Shown piece by piece: positions 6,097 to 12,533 of a stretch of 12,533 nucleotides of DNA (position 1 is the first letter of the stretch; every line of letters starts with the position of its first letter). This stretch comes from an uncultured bacterium (GTDB lineage Bacteria; Planctomycetota; UBA1135; GCA-002686595). The translations under genes were made by a program, and so were the position numbers. The notes below the pieces were generated by a model that did not search any database, had not been told where the DNA came from, and was given only the letters and a program-made list of their open reading frames with translations. The stretch is from assembly GCA_902826945.1 (NCBI GenBank), contig CADEGS010000129.1, positions 1-12,533 of the forward strand, in the 5' to 3' direction.

Positions 6097-6792
6097 CTAC
6101 TCCTTCCCCGTCCAGCGGGCCGCGAAGAGCTCCTCGAACGGGTCCTCCTGGCGCTGGCCGATCGCGACCCGCGACCAGTCGCCCTCGCCCGGCACGAAGA
6201 CGCTCACGTCCAGGCCGAGCGCGCCCGCCGGGCCCGCGCGGAAGGCGTGGATGGTGTCGCGGTCGGGCGTGAGCGAGGACGAGAGCCCCGGCCGCAGGAG
6301 CTGCGCGCGCGTGCGCCGCACCTGGAACGCGCCCGCCTCGCCCGCGGGCGGCGCGGAGCCGACGACCTCGTAGTGCTCGACGCGGCAGGCGCCCTGCAGG
6401 CACAAGGAGAGCACGAGCGAAGGCGTGTGCCCGTGAGCCGGCAAGGTCGCGTTCGGGGCGAGCCGCCAGGCGCTGATCAGGACCGGGGCCGCGCGGCGCA
6501 CGAGCGCGGACGAGACGGCCGGCTCGAGGCCGGGCATGCGCTCCAGGGTGACCTTCGGCAGCGAGGCGGGATCGAGCCGCGCGCCGGCCTCCGCGAGCTG
6601 GAGCAAGAGCGCTTCCTCGCCCTCCCGCCCGCTGCCCTTGGCCTTCGCCCGCTCGACGCAGGTGGCGGCGAAGGCCTCGAAGTCCAGGCTCCCCTCCGCG
6701 CTCGCGGCGGGCAGACGCGCGAGCGCGGCCAGCGCGGGGAGCTCGAGGAAGGTCCGGCGGGGGAGGCGAAGGCCGCGCGGGTCGGGATGCAT
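6097..6792 (-). CDS. Tat-exported cupin protein, resembling cysteamine/plant cysteine thiol dioxygenases
   Basis: 231 residues. The ATG at 6792 gives MHPDPRGLRLPRRTFLELPALAA; RRTFLEL followed by a hydrophobic run and PAASA is a twin-arginine signal, so the protein is probably folded in the cytoplasm with its cofactor and exported. The cupin core is LISAWRLAPNATLPAHGHTPSL (105-126), with metal-type HxH at H120 and H122. GACRVEHYEV (134-143) follows, then DRDTIHAFRAG (177-187), where H182 supplies the third ligand. The pattern 'H.H...G...V..Y...IH.F.A...A..LDV' matches the 3-His Fe(II) cupins of the ADO/PCO thiol dioxygenase family as I know it. This is a fold-level match, so the substrate (a thiol such as cysteamine or an N-terminal Cys) is only a hypothesis. 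No strong ribosome-binding site precedes the start. Divergent from deoC. Confidence 0.72.
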   Translation of the reverse strand: MHPDPRGLRLPRRTFLELPALAALARLPAASAEGSLDFEAFAATCVERAKAKGSGREGEEALLLQLAEAGARLDPASLPKVTLERMPGLEPAVSSALVRRAAPVLISAWRLAPNATLPAHGHTPSLVLSLCLQGACRVEHYEVVGSAPPAGEAGAFQVRRTRAQLLRPGLSSSLTPDRDTIHAFRAGPAGALGLDVSVFVPGEGDWSRVAIGQRQEDPFEELFAARWTGKE

Positions 6793-6927
6793 CGTTCGTC
6801 GCCGCTCGCTCGCGGCCCTGGGGGGGTGGCCCGCGCGGCGCGCCGCGCGGAGGGTCGTCCTACGATAGCGGAGGTCGCCGCGCCGCGGGGCCCGCACCGC
6901 GGGCCGCCGCGCCAGGGCGATTCCCCG

Positions 6928-7599
6928 ATGACGAGCGTCGTGCCGCTGATCGACCACACCCTGCTGCGCGCGGACGCGCGGCCGGCGGAGGTCGAGCGGC
7001 TGGTCGCCGAGGCCCTCGAGCACGGCTTCCACGCCGTCTGCGTGAACGGCGTCTACGCGGCGCGCTGCGCGGCGCTCGCGGCGGGGACGCCGCTCGTGAC
7101 CTGCGCGGTGGTCGGCTTCCCGCTCGGCGCCGCCGCGCCCGAGGCCAAGCGCGCCGAGGCGGAGCGCGCGCTCGCCGACGGCGCGCGCGAGCTCGACATG
7201 GTGCTCTGGATCGGCGGCCTCCTGGCGGGCGAGGACCGCCGCGTGGCCGCCGACGTCGAGGGCGTGGCGCGCCTCGCGCGCGCGGGAGGCGCGCTGGTCA
7301 AGGTGATCCTCGAGACCGCGCTGCTCGACGACGGCGCGAAGCGCCGCGCCTGTCGGCTCGCGCGCGAGGCCGGCGCGCACTACGTGAAGACCTCGACCGG
7401 CTTCGCCGCCGCGGGCGCGACCGAGGCCGACGTCGCGCTGCTGCGCGCCGAGGTCGGGGACGCGCTCGGCGTGAAGGCGTCGGGCGGCATCGCGACCCTG
7501 GCGCAGGCGCGCGCGCTCGTCGCGGCCGGCGCGACGCGCCTCGGCACCTCGCGCTCGGTCGCCCTGGCGCTCGAGGAGCGCGCTCTGCGCGGGGCTTAG
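6928..7599 (+). CDS. deoC: Deoxyribose-phosphate aldolase DeoC
   Basis: 223 residues, the usual length for short bacterial DeoC. It catalyses the reversible aldol cleavage of 2-deoxy-D-ribose-5-phosphate to glyceraldehyde-3-phosphate and acetaldehyde in cytoplasmic nucleoside catabolism. Family landmarks in order: LIDHTLLRAD (7-16), VCVNGVYA (37-44), CAVVGFPLGA (59-68), ELDMVL (88-93) with catalytic Asp90, VKVILET (124-130), and HYVKTSTGF (151-159) whose Lys154 is the expected Schiff-base lysine. GVKASGGI (181-188) carries the second active-site Lys183. All expected catalytic residues are present. The ATG at 6928 is the first that gives the family N-terminus; AGGG lies about ten bases upstream. 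A divergent gap of 135 bases to the cupin gene holds a -10-like TACGAT at 6861-6866, with no good -35. A PNP gene lies 1.9 kb downstream on the other strand. Confidence 0.96.
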   Translation: MTSVVPLIDHTLLRADARPAEVERLVAEALEHGFHAVCVNGVYAARCAALAAGTPLVTCAVVGFPLGAAAPEAKRAEAERALADGARELDMVLWIGGLLAGEDRRVAADVEGVARLARAGGALVKVILETALLDDGAKRRACRLAREAGAHYVKTSTGFAAAGATEADVALLRAEVGDALGVKASGGIATLAQARALVAAGATRLGTSRSVALALEERALRGA

Positions 7600-7618
7600 C
7601 GGGTCCCGAAGAAAGAAA

Positions 7619-7650
7619 GGACCCGCGCCCCTGTTCGGGGGCGCGGGTCC
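7619..7650 (-). terminator. Strong intrinsic terminator hairpin between deoC and the peroxidase gene
   Basis: A perfect 13-base-pair stem (7619-7631 with 7638-7650) closes a six-base loop. Read on the minus strand it is followed by CTTTCTTTC, a pyrimidine tract rich in T, so it best terminates the peroxidase transcript, whose stop lies 21 bases upstream. On the plus strand it is followed by G-rich sequence but may still stop deoC transcription. A further GGGTCC at 7601-7606 can pair with the GGACCC arm at 7619-7624. Confidence 0.85.
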
Positions 7651-7671
7651 TGGGGTGGGGTGAGCGGAGCC

Positions 7672-9255
7672 TCAGTTCGCCGGCACGTGGAACACGTCGG
7701 CCTGGAGCTCGGCGCCGATCGTCGTGTTGCGGCGGATGATGTCCGACAGCCGCTGGCTCTCGACGAAGCGCTGCAGCGCGCCGCTCAGAGCGTTCTGGTA
7801 CCAGAAGCGGTCGCCGTCGCGCAGGCGGCGGAACTGGTCGGCCAGGACGGCGGTGCCGAGCGGGCCCAGGAGGGAGCCGGGCGCCTCGTCCTCGGCCAGC
7901 ACGCCCACCCAGAGATCGATCTCGTCGGGGGTGTAGTACAGGTAGTTCAGGCCCACCTGCGCGAAGGGGTCCTGCGTGATCTGCGCGAAGGCGCTCACGC
8001 GCGGCAGGCCGTAGGCCTCGCGCACGTCGTTGTAGGCCGCCAGGCCGTGGTCGCGCCCGCGCTGGATGTTGAGCGAGGGCAGGTCCAGGCCGCCCGCGCC
8101 CGGCAGCCCGAAGAGGAAGTTGCGCACGTCGTCCACCACGCGCAGGTCGATGTCCTGCGCCTTCTGCATCGCCAGGCCGCGCAGCAGGGGCTCGATGCCG
8201 TCCTGGAAGAGGCGGTCGGGGCGGAAGAAGGCGTCGCGCAGCGCCAGCGGGCCGCCGGGCAGCGACTGCAGGCCGGCGTCGAGCCGCTGCAGGCGCGGCG
8301 AGAGCATCGTGTGGCCGAAGCGGTAGGCGGCCGTCGAGAACTCGTTGCGGATCGAGGCGTCCACGCTCGGGTCGTAGCCCGTGTACGGCGGGATCGCGTC
8401 CGGGCCCAGCACGACGGGCAGGAACTCGTTGTACGTGATGACCTGCATCTCGGCGCCGACGATCATGCGCGTGAACTCGTAGATGTCGTCGTCGCTCAGC
8501 ACACCCTGGAAGGCGACGTAGAGGATCGACGCGATCGTGTTGTGCTCGCGCACGAACAGCGTGTGCATGGCCGCCAGGCCGCTCTGCTCGTTCGCGCGCA
8601 CGTCGCCGGCCACGAACAGCCTCGGGTCGTCCGCGCTGGGCGCGTTCGGCAGGCCGGTCGTGTTGAGCGGCAGGAGGTCGCCCACCGGCGTGGAGTGCAC
8701 GCGCAGGCGGCCGGTGCCGTCCAGCGTGCGCAACGCGAGCGCGCGCGCGAGGTCCGAGCCGTAGACGTTCGAGGCGTCGATCCACGCGGTGAGCTCGTTC
8801 ACCTGCTCGCGCACGCCCGAGACCATGTGGTACAGGCTGCGATCCAGGCGGATCACCGCCTGGTCCGTGTACGTCGGGTCGAAGAACGTGTCGCCCAGCG
8901 GGACGTTCACGTCGAACGGCTCGGCCGGGTTGGCGCCGCCGCTCAGGTCGAGGTCGTGGTCGAGGAACTGGCCCCACTGCCACACGAAGTCGGACGCGCC
9001 GACCTTGTTCGGCAGCGGACCCCACTGGGTGCAGAGCAGGTTGGAGATGGTGCGCGGGCTCGGGCGGCTCGCGCCGGCGGGGACGGACGAGCCGTCCTCG
9101 TAGTCGGCGCCCGCGGCGCGCTGCAGCTCGGTGCCGGCCGCGCCCATCATGGGCTGCGCCAGGTTGTTCGCGGTGCCGTTGATCGTGCGCTGCGCGGCGG
9201 CGGCGGCCGGCAGGGCGAGCAGGACGGCGAGGGTCCGGTGGCGGTGGAGGCTCAT
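7672..9255 (-). CDS. Secreted animal-type haem peroxidase (peroxidase-cyclooxygenase superfamily)
   Basis: 527 residues. The signal peptide MSLHRHRTLAVLLALPAAAAAQ precedes RTINGTANNLAQPMMG, the typical N-terminal lead of this superfamily. Active-site features, by comparison with myeloperoxidase: WGQFLDHDLDL (94-104) holds distal Gln96 and His100 with Asp99, the residue position that can form a haem ester; GDVRANEQSGL (217-227) supplies Arg220 and Glu223; and RFGHTML (312-318) holds the proximal His315. The LNIQRGRDHGL block (395-405) is the other family hallmark. All key haem residues are present, so an active enzyme that uses hydrogen peroxide to oxidise halides or organic substrates outside the cytoplasm is likely. 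The physiological substrate cannot be told. No accessory domain is attached. The start ATG at 9255 lacks a clear ribosome-binding site. Monocistronic by appearance, with a terminator directly after it. Confidence 0.95.
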   Translation of the reverse strand: MSLHRHRTLAVLLALPAAAAAQRTINGTANNLAQPMMGAAGTELQRAAGADYEDGSSVPAGASRPSPRTISNLLCTQWGPLPNKVGASDFVWQWGQFLDHDLDLSGGANPAEPFDVNVPLGDTFFDPTYTDQAVIRLDRSLYHMVSGVREQVNELTAWIDASNVYGSDLARALALRTLDGTGRLRVHSTPVGDLLPLNTTGLPNAPSADDPRLFVAGDVRANEQSGLAAMHTLFVREHNTIASILYVAFQGVLSDDDIYEFTRMIVGAEMQVITYNEFLPVVLGPDAIPPYTGYDPSVDASIRNEFSTAAYRFGHTMLSPRLQRLDAGLQSLPGGPLALRDAFFRPDRLFQDGIEPLLRGLAMQKAQDIDLRVVDDVRNFLFGLPGAGGLDLPSLNIQRGRDHGLAAYNDVREAYGLPRVSAFAQITQDPFAQVGLNYLYYTPDEIDLWVGVLAEDEAPGSLLGPLGTAVLADQFRRLRDGDRFWYQNALSGALQRFVESQRLSDIIRRNTTIGAELQADVFHVPAN

Positions 9256-9294
9256 TGGACTGGATGCCCAGACGAAGGTGCCGAGACGAGTGGA

Positions 9295-9336
9295 ATCCGG
9301 AGGGCGGGCGCTCGGGGCCGGCCATCCGGAGGGCGG
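9295..9336. repeat. Direct repeat upstream of the peroxidase gene
   Basis: ATCCGGAGGGCGG occurs at 9295-9307 and again, identically, at 9324-9336, with start-to-start spacing of 29 bases. Both copies lie 40-81 bases upstream of the peroxidase ATG in the 196-base gap to the PNP gene, where a promoter or regulator site is expected. Identity over 13 bases at this distance suggests a paired operator, though GC-rich composition raises the chance rate. A -10-like TAGGAT on the minus strand lies further upstream at 9371-9376. Confidence 0.5.
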
Positions 9337-9451
9337 TGCTGTGGGTACGACCCGCTCCTACGACGTCGCAATCCTACCTCGCCTCCGCGGGGCCGGCAGG
9401 GGGCGCGAGGAGGTCGCCCAGCGGCGCCTCGCGGTGCCGGAAAGGCCTTCC

Positions 9452-10255
9452 CTACGCCCCCGGCGCGAGCCAGGCGTCCACCAGCCGCGCCAGGTCCCCG
9501 GCGGCGGCCGCCGCAGCGGCGAGCACGTCCTCGTGGCAGAGCGGCCCCGGCGCCAGGCCGGCCGCGGGGTTCGTGACGCAGCTCACCCCCGCCACCGCCA
9601 TCCCCGCCGCGGCGGCCGCGCAGGCCTCGGCGGCCGTGCTCATGCCGACGGCGTCGGCGCCCAGGCGCGCGAGGGCGCGCACCTCGCCCGGCGTCTCGTA
9701 GCTCGGGCCGGGGAGCGCCGCGTACACGCCCCGCTCGAGCCGCACCCCCGCGCGGCGCGCCGCCGCGTCCAGCGCGCTCCCGAGCGCCTCGTCCCACACC
9801 CGCGCCGGCCCGCGCGCGCCGCGCGCGAGCGTGGCGACGCCCTGCAGGCCGAGGTGGTCCACGATGCGGAGCAGCGTGCCCGCCGGCAGGTCCGCGCACA
9901 GCCCGCCGGCGGCGTTCGTGAGCAGCAGCCGCTCGACGCCGAGCGCCGCGAGCGCGCGCACGGAGCGCGTCAACGCGGCCGCGCTCCATCCTTCATAGAG
10001 GTGCACGCGCCCCTCCTGCACGAGCACGCGTTCCGCGCCCCAGCGCCCGACGAGGAAGCGGCTGGCGTGCCCCGCGACGGCGCTCTGCGGCATCCCCGCC
10101 AGCGCGGCGAAGGGGATCGCGCGCGCATCCGCCAGGCGCTCGCCGAGGACCCCCAGCCCCGAGCCGGCGACGATCGCGGTGCGCGCGCCCGCGGCGCCCG
10201 CGCGCTCGAGCTCGAGCGCCAGCGCACGCGCGTCGGCGAGCGGCGCGCCCGTCAC
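9452..10255 (-). CDS. punA: Purine-nucleoside phosphorylase (trimeric, PNP/MTAP family)
   Basis: 267 residues, normal for the trimeric family. It catalyses phosphorolysis of purine (deoxy)nucleosides to free base and (deoxy)ribose-1-phosphate in cytoplasmic salvage. Landmarks: VAGSGLGVLGERL (29-41) with phosphate-binding Ser32, AGHASRF with His63, GRVHLYEG (82-89) with His85 and Tyr87, LLTNAAGGL (111-119) with Asn114, ALPGPSYETPGE (180-191) with Glu187, DAVGMSTAAE (201-210), SCVTNPAAG (225-233) with Asn229, and His241. Thr228-Asn229 suggests preference for 6-oxopurines (inosine, guanosine), by analogy with the mammalian enzyme. The GTG at 10255 is chosen because GGAGG (10263-10267) lies seven bases upstream and no in-frame ATG gives a family-like N-terminus. 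The trimeric-type gene symbol varies between organisms. Functionally linked to deoC but not co-transcribed with it. Confidence 0.94.
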   Translation of the reverse strand: MTGAPLADARALALELERAGAAGARTAIVAGSGLGVLGERLADARAIPFAALAGMPQSAVAGHASRFLVGRWGAERVLVQEGRVHLYEGWSAAALTRSVRALAALGVERLLLTNAAGGLCADLPAGTLLRIVDHLGLQGVATLARGARGPARVWDEALGSALDAAARRAGVRLERGVYAALPGPSYETPGEVRALARLGADAVGMSTAAEACAAAAAGMAVAGVSCVTNPAAGLAPGPLCHEDVLAAAAAAAGDLARLVDAWLAPGA

Positions 10256-10571
10256 CGCAGCGCCTCCGCGGGCGGCGCCGCGCCGCCGCCCAGCGGTTCG
10301 GCGGCGCACGGCGGAGGATGCGGGAGGGCGCGCGTTCGGAGCATGCGGCGGAGCGGTGCCGCGAGAGTCCAGCATCGCGCGCGCGCCGGCGCAACCGCGC
10401 CGGCGTGACCCAGAGGTGCCGGCGGGAGCGGCTCGATCTCGCAGGAATGACAGCCCTTCTCGTCGCAGGGACCGCGGGTCGTGTCGGCGCGCGCCGATCG
10501 GTACGGACCTCGAGCAGCCGCTCCGGCCGGTCGATCGTCGGGTAGGCCGCCAAACCGAAAGGACTCCCCCC
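10256..10571. other. Divergent intergenic region between PNP and the CZB gene
   Basis: These 316 bases hold no convincing coding frame. They should contain the promoters of both divergent genes, but I see no box pair close to a sigma-70 or sigma-54 consensus. Visible features are the PNP ribosome-binding site (complement of 10263-10267), the 10-base palindrome GCGCCGGCGC (10383-10392) followed by GCGCCGGCG (10397-10405), and the AAGGA ribosome-binding site of the CZB gene near 10559-10563. Confidence 0.4.
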
Positions 10572-10925
10572 ATGGACCTGACCAAGTACATCGCCGCCCA
10601 CGGCTCCTGGAAGACCCGCATCCGCAGCGCCATCGAGACCGGCAAGTCCGAGTGGACCGTCGCCGGCGTCCAGGTCGACAACCAGTGCGAGTTCGGCAAG
10701 TTCCTGCACGGGCTCCCGCCGGCGACCCGCTCGACCGACATCGTCAAGGAAGTCGTCGCCAAGCACGCGGCGTTCCACGCCGAGGCGGCGCGCGTGCTCG
10801 GCCTCGCCCTGCAGGGCAAGAAGCAGGAGGCTTCCCAGGCGATCGACCTGGGCTCGACCTACCTGCGGCTGTCGAGCGAGCTCACGAAGCTGATGAAGCG
10901 CTGGGAGAGCAGCATGGCCGCCTGA
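10572..10925 (+). CDS. Stand-alone chemoreceptor zinc-binding (CZB) domain protein
   Basis: 117 residues, all one domain. The CZB signature is complete: H10-G-S-W13, then after 25 residues C39-E-F-G-K-F44, then after 20 residues H65-x3-H69, which together form the Cys-His3 zinc site known from TlpD-type chemoreceptors and DgcZ. The predicted structure is an all-helical bundle. In known proteins the domain senses zinc or hypochlorous acid and is attached to a chemoreceptor or diguanylate cyclase. Here it has no output domain, no membrane segment and no signal peptide, so it is a soluble cytoplasmic domain that might act on a partner in trans (inference). The ATG at 10572 has AAGGA about eight bases upstream. 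Its stop is 13 bases from that of the convergent ABC transporter gene. It is not next to any visible chemotaxis gene. Confidence 0.9.
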   Translation: MDLTKYIAAHGSWKTRIRSAIETGKSEWTVAGVQVDNQCEFGKFLHGLPPATRSTDIVKEVVAKHAAFHAEAARVLGLALQGKKQEASQAIDLGSTYLRLSSELTKLMKRWESSMAA

Positions 10926-10938
10926 TCGGCGGTGGCGG

Positions 10939-12533
10939 TCAGGGGTGCGCGACGCACACGAGCGTGCGCGCGCGCCGCAGGACGCAGCCCATCGTCTGGC
11001 GCAGGCTCTCGGGGTCGAGCGTCGCCACGCTCTCGTCCAGGACCTGGACCGCGCCCCCGGCGAGCAGCGCGCGCGCGAGGAACACGCGGCTGCGCTCGCC
11101 GTGCGAGAGCTGCCAGCCGCCCTCCCCCACGCCCTGCTGCAGGCCCGCCGGCATGCGCTCGAGCAGCGGGCCCAGCCCGAGCTCGCGGCACAGCGCCTCG
11201 GCCTCCGCGAGGTCGCGCTCCTCGGCCGGCCAGCCGCGCGCGAGCAGGAGGTTGAAGGCCAGCGTGCCGGCGAAGACGTGGTTCTCGTGGAGCTGCGGCG
11301 CGGCCGAGACGCGCCGCCGCCAGCGCGCTTCCCCCTGGGCGGCACGATCGAGCCCGTCCAGGAGGAGCAGGCCGCCCTGCGGCCGGCGCAGGCCGGTGAG
11401 CAGCGCGACCAGCGTGGACTTGCCGCTGCCCGAGGCGCCCTCGACGAGCACGCGCGCGCCGCGCGCGAGGGTGAAGCTCGCGCCGGCGAGCGCCGGGCGC
11501 TCGCGGCCCGCGTGGCGGAAGGAGAGCTCGCGCGCCTCGAGCAGCGGCTCGTCCACGGCGCCCTCGCTCGCCGCGGGGACGCCCGCGACGACCGGCGGCG
11601 GCGCGCGGCGCGCGGCGGCCTGGAACAGCGGCCCGACCGTGCGCCACGCGACGCGCAGCCCCGCGAGCTGGAACAGGCCGCGCACGAGCTTCGAGCCCGC
11701 GCCCTGCGCGAGCAGGGCGCCCGCCACCCCCACCGCCATGCCCGCCGCCGGAGCGCCGGCGAGGAAGGCCGGAGCGAGGCCGACGAGCGCGAGCACGAGC
11801 CACGCCGCCGGCAGCGCGCCGTGCAGCGCGATCGCCGCGCGATCGACGCCGCGCGCGCTCGCGAGGTAGCGCTCGAGGCGCTCGTCCTCGCCGTCGTGCC
11901 AGCGCTCCGGCGCCTCCTGCGCCAGGCGCGTCCTGTGGCCGACCATGCGCTCGACGAGGTCGTCGGTCAGGGCGACGCGCGCGCGCGTGAAGCCGGCCAG
12001 CGCCGCGTGCGCGCGCGCGCTCACCGCCAGCGCGACGGCGAGCCACAGGCCGAGCAGCAGGACGCATGCCGCGCCGCCCGGCGCCTGCGCGAGCACCCAC
12101 GCGGCGAGCGGCAGCTCGACCGCCGCGCCCACGAGCAGGAAGCCGCCGCCGAGCGCGAGCCCCTCGAGCGCGTCGGACTCGAGCACGCGCCCCAGGCACT
12201 GGCCGGCGCCCAGGTGGCGCACCTCGTCGGGCTCGAGCGCGAGCGCGCCCGCGAGCAGGCGGCGCTTCAGGAGCGCGCCGAGGTCGATCGAGACGAGGCC
12301 TGCCAGCCAGCGCTCGAGCGCGCGCAGCGGGACGGCGGTCGCGACCAGCAGCGCGAAGGCCGCCAGCCAGCCTGCCTGCACGCGCCCTTCGAGGGCGCCG
12401 CGACCGATCGCGACCCAGGCGAGGAGCCAGGCGGCCTGCGCCGCCGCGTGCGCGAGGACGACGAGCGCCAGGCGCGGCGCGAGCCGGCGGCGGCGCGCGG
12501 CGGCGAGGAAGCTCGCCCCGGGCCGCGCGCGCA
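10939..12533 (-). CDS. ABC exporter, membrane domain fused to ATPase domain (5' end cut by right edge)
   Basis: The frame is open to the window edge, giving at least 530 residues; a possible GTG at 12381 is inside the protein because membrane-type sequence (LALVVLAHAAAQAAWLLAW) continues before it. The membrane domain shows hydrophobic segments such as LAAFALLVATAVPL, LALGGGFLLVGAAVEL and CVLLLGLWLAVALAV. The ATPase domain has Walker A GASGSGKST (coded at 11413-11439), a Q-loop APQLHENHVF, the signature LSHGE (usual LSGGE), Walker B VQVLDE with catalytic Glu, D-loop ATLDPE and an H-loop VAHP. The protein stops one residue after the H-loop dipeptide AH, lacking the usual 20-30 residue C-terminal strand and helix, and the A-loop Tyr appears to be His (SFRHAG). 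Type IV ABC exporter architecture; substrate unknown. It could be the second half of a longer double transporter. Confidence 0.88.
   Translation of the reverse strand, partial: RARPGASFLAAARRRRLAPRLALVVLAHAAAQAAWLLAWVAIGRGALEGRVQAGWLAAFALLVATAVPLRALERWLAGLVSIDLGALLKRRLLAGALALEPDEVRHLGAGQCLGRVLESDALEGLALGGGFLLVGAAVELPLAAWVLAQAPGGAACVLLLGLWLAVALAVSARAHAALAGFTRARVALTDDLVERMVGHRTRLAQEAPERWHDGEDERLERYLASARGVDRAAIALHGALPAAWLVLALVGLAPAFLAGAPAAGMAVGVAGALLAQGAGSKLVRGLFQLAGLRVAWRTVGPLFQAAARRAPPPVVAGVPAASEGAVDEPLLEARELSFRHAGRERPALAGASFTLARGARVLVEGASGSGKSTLVALLTGLRRPQGGLLLLDGLDRAAQGEARWRRRVSAAPQLHENHVFAGTLAFNLLLARGWPAEERDLAEAEALCRELGLGPLLERMPAGLQQGVGEGGWQLSHGERSRVFLARALLAGGAVQVLDESVATLDPESLRQTMGCVLRRARTLVCVAHP

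Noticed and set aside
6861..6866. TACGAT as the deoC promoter -10 box
   Set aside because: It is well placed, but no -35-like sequence lies 16-18 bases upstream, so I mention it in the gene entry only.
10383..10405. GCGCCGGCG repeated palindromes between PNP and CZB
   Set aside because: Short GC-only palindromes are expected by chance in sequence of this composition.
12381..12383. GTG at 12381 as the ABC transporter start
   Set aside because: A hydrophobic membrane-type segment continues in frame upstream to the window edge and no ribosome-binding site precedes the GTG, so the gene is treated as partial.
1..12533. CRISPR array, mobile element, phage or toxin-antitoxin system
   Set aside because: No regularly spaced repeats, transposase, integrase or toxin-like pair were seen on either strand.

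Overview
The window is very GC-rich (roughly three quarters G+C by eye), with strong GC codon bias and weak or variable Shine-Dalgarno sequences. The content is secreted amidohydrolase-like paralogues, a bacterial animal-type haem peroxidase, a Tat-exported cupin and a stand-alone CZB protein. This suggests a large-genome environmental bacterium, most likely Planctomycetota, with Myxococcota or similar as the alternative. That placement is inference from gene content and style, not from a marker gene.

Layout. (1) Positions 1-5303, minus strand: a tightly coupled operon of five amidohydrolase-superfamily paralogues (four complete, one cut by the left edge). Each begins with an export signal, and neighbours overlap or abut (GTGA, ATGA, TGACATG and TGATG junctions). 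In all four complete members the HxH metal motif and the strand-8 Asp are replaced, in a different way each time. (2) 5304-5603: a divergent intergenic region with nested inverted repeats. (3) 5604-6089, plus: an unrecognised 161-residue protein. (4) 6097-6792, minus: a Tat-signal cupin resembling cysteamine/plant cysteine thiol dioxygenases. (5) 6928-7599, plus: deoC. (6) 7619-7650: a strong hairpin terminator. (7) 7672-9255, minus: a secreted animal-type haem peroxidase. (8) 9452-10255, minus: a trimeric-type purine nucleoside phosphorylase with a GTG start. (9) 10572-10925, plus: a stand-alone chemoreceptor zinc-binding (CZB) protein. (10) 10939-12533, minus: an ABC exporter (membrane domain plus ATPase) cut by the right edge.

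How they fit together. PNP and DeoC are consecutive-stage enzymes of nucleoside catabolism: PNP releases (deoxy)ribose-1-phosphate, which becomes deoxyribose-5-phosphate after a mutase step, and DeoC cleaves that. They lie on opposite strands and are separated by the peroxidase, so they are not one operon. The rest looks like a mosaic of short transcription units: most genes sit in convergent or divergent pairs with very small convergent gaps (7 and 13 bases).

The most unusual item is the amidohydrolase operon. Co-translated, exported, diverged copies with dismantled metal centres suggest pseudoenzymes, a hetero-oligomer, or a non-hydrolytic binding role. No CRISPR array, insertion sequence, tRNA, rRNA or phage gene was seen.
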